Source: Pseudomonadota bacterium
Lineage (GTDB): Bacteria > Bdellovibrionota_B > Oligoflexia > Silvanigrellales > Silvanigrellaceae
Direction: 5' to 3'
Assembly: GCA_027490595.1 (NCBI GenBank)
Contig: JAIXXU010000041.1
Location: 1-14,399, forward strand
Length of the DNA stretch: 14,399 nt
Shown: positions 8,486-13,466 of the stretch, in pieces
Numbering within the stretch: the stretch's first letter is position 1
Layout: each line of letters opens with the position of its first letter
The notes under the pieces: generated by a model
Seen by the model: the letters and a program-made list of their open reading frames with translations, nothing else
The model's database searches: none
Told to the model about the DNA's origin: nothing
Translations under genes and position numbers: made by a program

Positions 8486-9559
8486 CTAATTTTTGTGTGT
8501 ATTTATTTTGTAATAATCTGGCACATGAATGACATGATCAATAATTAGTTTTTTTATTAGATTGATACGAGCAATTTCACTAGGTGAGTAAAATTCACGA
8601 TTATTATTATCTAATGACCAATTCACTCCAGAATCTTTAAGACCATAAACAACAACATCGGCAGTAAATTTATTGCTAATAAAATCTGATATTCCATTAA
8701 ACACTGCACGATCCACACGCTTTTCCATACTGGTGAGAATTACGTGCGGGTTTACCCAATTCTGATTGGAATCAACACCAATAGCATAGCGGACTGATTT
8801 ACTGTCGGACTTATTTAATTCCTCTGCTGCATCAAACACACCCTGACCAGACGCTGCAGCCACTTGAAAAATAACATCTACTCCTTTGTTGTATTGAGAC
8901 AAGGCAAGTTCTTTTGCTTTGGAAGGATTATTCCAAGCGTCAGGTGTAACTCCCACATAAGATTCTTGAACCTTAATATTTGGATTGATATATTTAGCTC
9001 CTGAGGAATACCCCAAAGCAAACCGATGAATCAAAGGAACATCCATACCACCCACAAAGCCAACTCTACCAGTTTTAGACTTGATGGCTGCAATGGCACC
9101 AACCAAAAAGGAACCTTCATGCTCCTCAAAAAGAACAGAACGTATATTATGTTTGACATTTTTTAGCTGTAAATTGGAATCGATGACCATGAATTTTTTC
9201 TGAGGAAATTTGCTGGCAACTTCTGGAATAAATGCGGCAGGAGTAAAGCCAATGGCAATAATAAGATCACAGTTCACTTCTGAAGAAAAATTATTCAAAA
9301 AAAGAGGAAGCTGAGCATCATTCTTAGGTTCCACAAAGCGACTTTCTGGATTGATATGAAGAGCTTTTTGGGCAAGTTGAAACCCCTTAACGGCAGACTC
9401 GTTGAATGAATGATCATCACGCCCACCTTTGTCCAAAACCATACAAATTTTAGGAAGATTTTGCTTTGCAAAACAAGAAAAACTAAACATTGAAAGAGAT
9501 ATAATAAAAGCTACAAAGAGCAGGATTTTTGAAAGACTTTTGCTACAAAGCAGAGCCAT
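8486..9559 (-). CDS. BMP-family (PnrA-like) periplasmic solute-binding protein, first paralogue and first gene of the operon
   Basis: A 357-residue BMP-family binding protein and the promoter-proximal gene of the importer operon. A long signal peptide (about residues 1-31, ending near CFA) leads into ICMVLDKGGRDDHSFNES, then EGSFLVGAIAA, VGFVGGMDVPL and the ligand-site strand IGVDSNQN. The hydrophobic core is followed by SFSC, which does not fit a lipobox well, so a soluble periplasmic protein is the better guess. The frame extends to an ATG at 9571, but the ATG at 9559 is preferred: GGAGG lies five bases before it and overlaps that earlier ATG. The final residues PDYYK recall the PDFYR near the end of the third paralogue, so these two copies look closest to each other there. 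Confidence 0.92.
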   Translation of the reverse strand: MALLCSKSLSKILLFVAFIISLSMFSFSCFAKQNLPKICMVLDKGGRDDHSFNESAVKGFQLAQKALHINPESRFVEPKNDAQLPLFLNNFSSEVNCDLIIAIGFTPAAFIPEVASKFPQKKFMVIDSNLQLKNVKHNIRSVLFEEHEGSFLVGAIAAIKSKTGRVGFVGGMDVPLIHRFALGYSSGAKYINPNIKVQESYVGVTPDAWNNPSKAKELALSQYNKGVDVIFQVAAASGQGVFDAAEELNKSDSKSVRYAIGVDSNQNWVNPHVILTSMEKRVDRAVFNGISDFISNKFTADVVVYGLKDSGVNWSLDNNNREFYSPSEIARINLIKKLIIDHVIHVPDYYKINTHKN

Positions 9560-9626
9560 ATGAGCCTCCATGGGCGGTTAACGAGCGCTTTGGCTTGGAT
9601 GTTTCCGAGCCTCGCGAAGAGCCATA
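9552..9626. repeat. Pair of short direct repeats in the operon leader and start region
   Basis: On the plus strand AGAGCCATA occurs at 9552-9560 and again at 9618-9626, and GAGCCTC occurs at 9562-9568 and again at 9607-9613. The two elements are adjacent in both blocks but in swapped order. One block covers the start codon and Shine-Dalgarno of the first BMP gene; the other lies about 45 bases upstream. Function is unknown, and chance cannot be excluded for repeats this short. Confidence 0.5.
9560..9571 (-). promoter_or_regulatory. Ribosome binding site that decides the start of the first BMP gene
   Basis: Read on the minus strand, ATG GAG GCT CAT precedes the ATG at 9559. The GGAGG at 9569-9565 is a near-perfect Shine-Dalgarno five bases from that second ATG. 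The ATG at 9571 has no purine-rich site of its own, its upstream bases being AACCGCCC. The longer start would therefore need leaderless or weak initiation. Confidence 0.6.
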
Positions 9627-9738
9627 ACATATTTAAATTGACTAATGCCAGTTTAAAAATCCGTTTTTGAGAGTTGACTTCAGGTAAGCCTTTGTGTAGA
9701 CAAAAAAACACTGTGCTGAAAAGTATAGTAAAAAAAAT
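9572..9738. promoter_or_regulatory. Divergent control region between the importer operon (minus) and tRNA-Arg (plus)
   Basis: This 167-base gap separates divergent transcription units. On the plus strand TTGACT (9674-9679), a 17-base spacer and TAGACA (9697-9702) form a plausible sigma-70 promoter about 30 bases before the tRNA. TATAGT at 9724-9729 is a closer -10 match but has no matching -35. On the minus strand the AT-rich stretch around 9627-9665 could hold the operon promoter, for example TAAATA with TTTAAA 16 bases upstream, but the match is weak. I saw no known purine or cobalamin riboswitch consensus in the leader, judged by eye only. Confidence 0.45.
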
Positions 9739-9815
9739 GCGCGATTAGCTCAGCTGGATAGAGCACTAGACTACGAATCTAGCGGTCAGGCGTTCGAATC
9801 GCTTATCGCGCGCCA
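9739..9815 (+). tRNA. tRNA-Arg(ACG), CCA encoded
   Basis: A full cloverleaf folds by hand. The acceptor stem GCGCGAT pairs with ATCGCGC, the D arm is GCTC/GAGC, and the anticodon stem CTAGA/TCTAG closes a loop with anticodon ACG. The T arm is AGGCG/CGCTT with a TTCGAAT loop and one G-T pair. Discriminator G and encoded CCA follow. Seven T residues come directly after CCA and may help end transcription. Position 34 is A, so the tRNA needs deamination to inosine by TadA, encoded just downstream, to read CGU, CGC and CGA codons. Confidence 0.97.
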
Positions 9816-9883
9816 TTTTTTTGTGACTAAGTCTCGATTTATATATTTATTCCGTTAGACTCTTTCAACATGCAAAGTCCTCT

Positions 9884-9973
9884 GGAGCGATGGGTGAGTG
9901 GCTGAAACCACATCCTTGCTAAGGATGCGAAGGGGTAACTCTTCCGAGGGTTCGAATCCCTCTCGCTCCGCCA
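9884..9973 (+). tRNA. tRNA-Ser(GCT), CCA encoded
   Basis: The acceptor stem GGAGCGA pairs with TCGCTCC, followed by discriminator G and CCA. The anticodon stem CATCC/GGATG closes the loop TTGCTAA, giving anticodon GCT. A long variable arm of the class II type follows, then a T arm with loop TTCGAAT. Length is 90 bases, as expected for tRNA-Ser. A possible promoter lies in 9821-9849 (TTGTGA with an AT-rich -10 such as TATATT or TATTTA), but it is weak. Confidence 0.96.
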
Positions 9974-10005
9974 CCTTTTTTATTTATTATTATTGCACAT
10001 TATTT

Positions 10006-10479
10006 ATGTATACAAGTGTTCATGAACTCGACGAAACTTTTATGCGCATTGCTCTTGCGCAAGCCAATACAGCATTTGCTGCCAAGGAAGTCCCAGTTGG
10101 AGCCGTCATCGTTGGACCAAACAGAGAAATCATTTCTACGGCATTTAACCTTCGCGAAACCAATCAAATGGCAACAGCACATGCTGAAATAATTGCCATC
10201 GAAAAGGCATGTCAGGCTACAGGCTCATGGCGGCTATCTCAATGCACACTTTATGTCACACTAGAGCCCTGTTTTATGTGCGCAGGAGCAATTATTCTCT
10301 CACGGCTAAACCGTGTGGTTTATGGTGCACACGATCCCAAGGCGGGCGCTGTTGAAAGCCTGGCCCAGGTTTTGACCGACAAACGCCTTAACCATCAATG
10401 CTTAGTGACTTCCTCAGTGTGCGAGGAAGAATGCTCTACAATTTTGAAAGATTTTTTTAGATTGAGGCGAAAGCATTAA
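10006..10479 (+). CDS. tadA: tRNA-specific adenosine deaminase TadA
   Basis: A 157-residue zinc deaminase that converts adenosine to inosine at wobble position 34 of tRNA-Arg(ACG). The zinc/catalytic signature is intact: HAE at residues 59-61 (H59 ligand, E61 proton shuttle) and PCFMC at 88-92 (C89 and C92 ligands). TadA-type surroundings are also present: EVPVGAVIV (29-36), ARDPK-like AHDPKAG (108-114), NH at 129-130, and a basic C-terminal DFFRLRRKH. The frame is open back into tRNA-Ser, but the ATG at 10006 gives the usual N-terminus; a later ATG at 10042 is possible. Neither has a clear Shine-Dalgarno, the leader being AT-rich. It starts 32 bases after tRNA-Ser, so it may be transcribed with the tRNAs. 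Other cytidine/adenosine deaminases are possible in principle, but the motif set favours TadA. Confidence 0.94.
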   Translation: MYTSVHELDETFMRIALAQANTAFAAKEVPVGAVIVGPNREIISTAFNLRETNQMATAHAEIIAIEKACQATGSWRLSQCTLYVTLEPCFMCAGAIILSRLNRVVYGAHDPKAGAVESLAQVLTDKRLNHQCLVTSSVCEEECSTILKDFFRLRRKH

Positions 10480-10515
10480 AACATTTCTATCGTTACTTTT
10501 CTTGAAACGAGCTAT

Positions 10516-10539
10516 ATTTTTTACACCAAAATAAAAAAT
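10516..10539. terminator. Possible weak bidirectional terminator between tadA and brnQ
   Basis: ATTTTTTA (10516-10523) and TAAAAAAT (10532-10539) form an 8-base A/T-only inverted repeat with an 8-base loop in the gap between the convergent tadA and brnQ genes. Symmetry and location suit a two-way terminator, but with no G-C pairs the hairpin would be weak. Confidence 0.25.
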
Positions 10540-10553
10540 GATATAAATAATTT

Positions 10554-11651
10554 TTAATGCACTTCTTTTTTCTTAAAAGCAGCATACATATGAATAAGCA
10601 AAATAAAAATTGTCAGTGGATACATTGCCTGCAGAAGGGGGGTTAAAAACGCCATAATAGAAGAAAAACCCATGGCAGAAAATAAAAAGGTTAAAATCAT
10701 ACATACATTTAAGGCTGTCACACGAGAATTTTTTAGTGCTTTCATTCTTGGCGTGATGTAATCAACAGTTACAGAAATAAGAGCAATAGCTGTTACCATG
10801 GTGGCAACAATCAAGGTAAACGAAATGATATATAAGGAATATGTTCCCAAGGCAGAATTAACTATTTTAGGTAATAATTCCGTTGGAGTCGCATTTTGAA
10901 TATCAGCAGAATAAGTAGCACCAAGAAAAATCAAACACGTGTATATAAAGAGAATAATAGAAAAGCCTAAGAGAATTGCTTTTACACACTCTGAATTCAC
11001 TTTTTTCTCAGTCATATTTGGTTTTTTAAAATAAGCAACTATCGTGGGCCCCAAGAATAACGCACCAAATAAATCCATTGTACCATACCCGTTCAATAAA
11101 CCTACCATGATGGGTGAACCTGTTGTTGCCACTTTTTCTGGAATGGGGTGGTGTGTTTTAAGAGCTACATAAATGCTGCTAAAAATAATAGTTAATAAAC
11201 CAGCCAACTTAAAAGGCGTGAAAACTTTACCAATCAGATCGATGATGTTTGTATCAAAATAAATCAATCCCCAGACAACAAGACAACAGACGGTGACAAA
11301 AACAATGGCTGGTGTTCCAGGAAATACGCTGTGCCAAGCACCCTCAGCAACGGTTACGCAACGAGGAGCCACCCCAAACGGACCACACAAAAGCAAAACA
11401 ACCAATGATGCCAATTTTGAACCAAATTTGTTGAACAACCCACCAAAAAATTGCTCCATATCTTTTCTTGTATAAAGCATAGCGATAAGGCCAAACATGG
11501 GAAGAAAAACTCCACTCACAGCTAAGCCAATAGTTGCCAGCGACCACAAATGAGTGGTTTCTTTTCCAATAAGAAGGGGGAATATTAAGTTCCCTGACCC
11601 AAAAAACATGGCGAATATCGCAAGCCCACCAAAAAAAGAAGCTTTTGTCAT
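10554..11651 (-). CDS. brnQ: Branched-chain amino acid carrier of the BrnQ/LIVCS family
   Basis: A 365-residue polytopic inner-membrane protein of the LIVCS family, cation-coupled importers of leucine, isoleucine and valine. Family landmarks are the N-terminal FAMFFGSGNLIFPL (residues 13-26), CGPFGVAPR (about 88-96, matching the GPF-x-x-PR loop), and a later NGYGTMDLFGAL segment around 188-200. It is clearly shorter than typical BrnQ proteins of about 430 residues, mostly at the C-terminal side, where it ends in a basic tail after the last membrane segment. No frameshift or stop scar is visible, so it may be a naturally short clade. The start ATG has AAAGGA about eight bases upstream. It faces tadA convergently and the cytochrome gene divergently. 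Substrate specificity within the amino acids cannot be read. Confidence 0.9.
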   Translation of the reverse strand: MTKASFFGGLAIFAMFFGSGNLIFPLLIGKETTHLWSLATIGLAVSGVFLPMFGLIAMLYTRKDMEQFFGGLFNKFGSKLASLVVLLLCGPFGVAPRCVTVAEGAWHSVFPGTPAIVFVTVCCLVVWGLIYFDTNIIDLIGKVFTPFKLAGLLTIIFSSIYVALKTHHPIPEKVATTGSPIMVGLLNGYGTMDLFGALFLGPTIVAYFKKPNMTEKKVNSECVKAILLGFSIILFIYTCLIFLGATYSADIQNATPTELLPKIVNSALGTYSLYIISFTLIVATMVTAIALISVTVDYITPRMKALKNSRVTALNVCMILTFLFSAMGFSSIMAFLTPLLQAMYPLTIFILLIHMYAAFKKKEVH

Positions 11652-11660
11652 ACATGCAAT

Positions 11661-11676
11661 CCTTTTGCAAAAAAGG
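11661..11676 (-). promoter_or_regulatory. Small hairpin overlapping the brnQ ribosome binding site
   Basis: On the minus strand CCTTTT, a TTGC loop and AAAAGG form a 6-base-pair stem. Its 3' arm contains the AAAAGGA Shine-Dalgarno of brnQ, so the fold would hide the ribosome site. It is weak (four A-U, two G-C pairs), and a regulatory role is only inferred. Confidence 0.35.
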
Positions 11677-11711
11677 TAAAGTGTTCACTATGAATAAATG
11701 ACCACGTGATA

Positions 11712-11740
11712 GTAATATGGAAGTTTGATTTTAAGCTCAA
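11712..11740 (-). promoter_or_regulatory. Candidate brnQ promoter
   Basis: Read on the minus strand, TTGAGC (11740-11735), a 17-base spacer and TATTAC (11717-11712) resemble a sigma-70 promoter, giving a leader of about 55-60 bases before brnQ. The near-palindrome ACCACGTGAT (11701-11710) sits close to the expected transcription start and could be an operator. The region is shared with the divergent cytochrome gene, for which I saw no convincing promoter. Confidence 0.35.
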
Positions 11741-11755
11741 TACAAGGAGATATAA

Positions 11756-12613
11756 GTGATTTCGCTTTTCATTCAATTCTTCACAAAATGCATAGTTACA
11801 ATTGTGATTATGTCACTCACACAAACAACACAAGCTTTGTCATTACCAAAAGAATGGGACATTCACAAAGCTTTTTTGGAAAATTCCAGTGATATTCATA
11901 AAAATACAGTGATAATTCAAACACCAACAGAACTTTATGGACCGAAAGGTCGCTTTGAAGGAATTGATTTTTTAAAATTCCTAGCTCAAAAAAACATTTC
12001 TATTGAAAATATGGATCTCATCACTTTTATTGCAGTTGATGGATATAAAGTTAGTATTCCCCTGAGTTATATAAAAAAATACTCTCCTATTTTAGCTTTT
12101 AAGCAGGTTGGAGCCCGCGCAGGAAAGTGGGACACTGTTTGGTTTGACAACGCAAAAGTTCAAGGTGGACCTTATTATTTAATATGGACACAAGGAGAGG
12201 CGGTACCGATATCATATTGGCCTTACGCAATTGTGAAATTTTCCTTACAAAATTATTCAGAAATTTATGGAAAAAGTGCACCACCTTTTTCAGCATCTAA
12301 TAAGGTGAAAGCTGGTTTTGAAATCTTTCAAACCACTTGTGCCCCTTGCCATAGTGTTAATTTGCAAGGAGGAGACAAAGGTCCAGAAATGAATGTGCCA
12401 AAAAATTTCACGGAATATCTCAGTGAGGACTTCATCAAAAATTACGTAAAGTCTCCTTTATCTTATCGTGCAAATTCTAGAATGCTAAGCTTGGCTCATT
12501 TAAGTCCTGAAAATATGGAAGATCTTCTTTTATATTTGAATGAAATGAAAAAACATAAGGTGTGCAAAAGCCAAGAAGATTGTGCGACAAAATTGAAAGA
12601 AGCTAGAAAATAA
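11756..12613 (+). CDS. Exported sulfite-oxidase-like/cytochrome c domain protein
   Basis: A 285-residue exported protein with two parts. After a signal sequence (about residues 1-28, ending QALS), residues 50-165 resemble the later portion of a molybdopterin oxidoreductase (sulfite-oxidase) domain: ITFIAVDGYKVSIPLS (89-104), GGPYYLIW (137-144) and a WPY-x-IV strand (155-160). I see no conserved cysteine ligand there, so cofactor binding is doubtful. Residues 184-265 are a class I cytochrome c with haem site CAPCH (195-199) and a likely axial methionine in SRMLSL (M243). Two further cysteines (C270, C276) lie near the C-terminus. The protein should sit in the periplasm and carry electrons; partners are unknown. 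The start is GTG with AAGGAGA seven bases upstream. The gene ends three bases before the 3' end of the opposing tRNA-Lys. Confidence 0.85.
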   Translation: MISLFIQFFTKCIVTIVIMSLTQTTQALSLPKEWDIHKAFLENSSDIHKNTVIIQTPTELYGPKGRFEGIDFLKFLAQKNISIENMDLITFIAVDGYKVSIPLSYIKKYSPILAFKQVGARAGKWDTVWFDNAKVQGGPYYLIWTQGEAVPISYWPYAIVKFSLQNYSEIYGKSAPPFSASNKVKAGFEIFQTTCAPCHSVNLQGGDKGPEMNVPKNFTEYLSEDFIKNYVKSPLSYRANSRMLSLAHLSPENMEDLLLYLNEMKKHKVCKSQEDCATKLKEARK

Positions 12614-12616
12614 AAA
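12598..12616 (-). terminator. Possible T-rich end signal for tRNA-Lys inside the cytochrome gene
   Basis: On the minus strand the tRNA CCA end is followed at once by TTTTTATTTTC. No separate hairpin is present, but the tRNA acceptor stem plus a T-run may suffice for release. The bases overlap the last codons and stop of the convergent cytochrome gene. Confidence 0.3.
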
Positions 12617-12692
12617 TGGTGAAGGGTCAGGGACTCGAACCCTGGACCAAGAGATTAAGAGTCTCTTGCTCTACCAACTGAGCTAACCCTCC
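12617..12692 (-). tRNA. tRNA-Lys(CTT), CCA encoded
   Basis: On the minus strand the acceptor stem GGAGGGT pairs with ACCCTTC (one G-T pair), the D arm is GCTC/GAGC, and the anticodon stem AGAGA/TCTCT closes loop CTCTTAA, giving anticodon CTT. The T arm is CAGGG/CCCTG with loop TTCGAGT. Discriminator A and encoded CCA follow. Length is 76 bases. It lies 30 bases after the stop of the ABC ATPase gene on the same strand and meets the cytochrome gene head-on. Confidence 0.97.
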
Positions 12693-12709
12693 ATTTCTAA
12701 TGGAAAAGT

Positions 12710-12736
12710 ACTATAAAAAATTTTAACGCCCGTCAA
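12710..12736 (-). promoter_or_regulatory. Candidate tRNA-Lys promoter overlapping the end of the ABC ATPase gene
   Basis: On the minus strand TTGACG (12736-12731) and TATAGT (12715-12710) are good -35 and -10 matches with a short 15-base spacer. The -10 ends 17 bases before the tRNA. The -35 lies inside the final codons of the ATPase gene. The tRNA may therefore be transcribed both alone and from the importer operon. Confidence 0.42.
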
Positions 12737-13439
12737 GAAAAACACCTCGAGGCTTCTGACAATAGACTAGTCTTCCTTCATTTATAAACATGGTGGAAAC
12801 ATCATCTTTTTCAATAAATTGTTTTTTATGAGTAGCAACAAATACAAGTGCATTGTTCATTCGCCGATAGGTCTCAAACCATACTTTCAATTTCATTTGA
12901 AAGTATTCATCCAAATCTCCATCTGGTTCATCGAGGAAAAGAAAAGGTGCTTTGCTTTGAAAAACATGACATAACATGGCCCGCTTCCACTCCCCTCCAC
13001 TTAAATCATCTAATCTATTTTCCATGATATTCTCCAGCTCAAAATCTGCGAGAATATATTCAGGTAGGGGGGTTCCCAAAAAATTATAGAAATCACGTAA
13101 CGTAAATCCCTCTGGTCTGTGAAGCTTTTGAGGAAGCCAAGAAATAAGCCGTGGCCTTTTTTCAATGGGAATAGTTTTGAGAATATTTCCATTCACAGTC
13201 AAAATACCTTCATAATTTTCGGAAACACCCGCACAGCATTTCAACAACGAACTTTTGCCTGAACCATTAGGCCCAGTAAGAAAAACAATCCCCGAACCTT
13301 CAATTTCAAAGCAAATATGTTTAAGAATAAAGGACGGAGACACACCAAGAAATAAATTTTCGATTTTAAGTTTCGGATTACATTTCATATCTTTATAGTT
13401 ATTAACCCAAGCAGTTGAGGTAGAATTATTTTTTATCAT
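12723..13439 (-). CDS. ABC transporter ATP-binding protein of a FecCD/BtuCD-type importer
   Basis: A 238-residue single ABC ATPase that would power the adjacent FecCD-type permease. Motifs: Walker A GPNGSGKS (56-63), Q-loop at Q104 (WLPQ), signature LSGGEWKR (146-153), Walker B LFLDEP (167-172) with D-loop GDLD, and switch histidine in ATHK (H204). The LSGGEW form is seen in BtuD (vitamin B12), but FhuC/HmuV-type ATPases are close relatives, so siderophore or haem import is also possible. The start is unsure. ATG at 13439 has only a poor ribosome site, and the first 17 residues are polar and unlike the family. ATG at 13388 would give a more usual N-terminus but also lacks a strong site. It follows the permease by 27 bases. 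Confidence 0.9.
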   Translation of the reverse strand: MIKNNSTSTAWVNNYKDMKCNPKLKIENLFLGVSPSFILKHICFEIEGSGIVFLTGPNGSGKSSLLKCCAGVSENYEGILTVNGNILKTIPIEKRPRLISWLPQKLHRPEGFTLRDFYNFLGTPLPEYILADFELENIMENRLDDLSGGEWKRAMLCHVFQSKAPFLFLDEPDGDLDEYFQMKLKVWFETYRRMNNALVFVATHKKQFIEKDDVSTMFINEGRLVYCQKPRGVFLDGR

Positions 13440-13466
13440 AGTTACACTTATATTACTTCATAAATT

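Noticed and set aside
9572..9665. A purine or cobalamin riboswitch before the importer operon
   Set aside because: Neither the conserved purine-riboswitch core nor a B12-box-like sequence could be recognised by eye. A covariance-model scan would be needed to exclude it fully.
9511..9711. A 66-codon minus-strand frame over the divergent control region
   Set aside because: It overlaps the start of the first BMP gene in another frame and has no domain, ribosome site or plausible composition.
9898..10005. An N-terminal extension of TadA by 36 codons back into tRNA-Ser
   Set aside because: The extension is the tRNA sequence itself read as codons, and the ATG at 10006 gives a standard TadA N-terminus.
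11344..11688. A 114-codon minus-strand frame overlapping the start of brnQ
   Set aside because: It is a frame shadow of brnQ; its tryptophan/phenylalanine-rich translation has no recognisable features.
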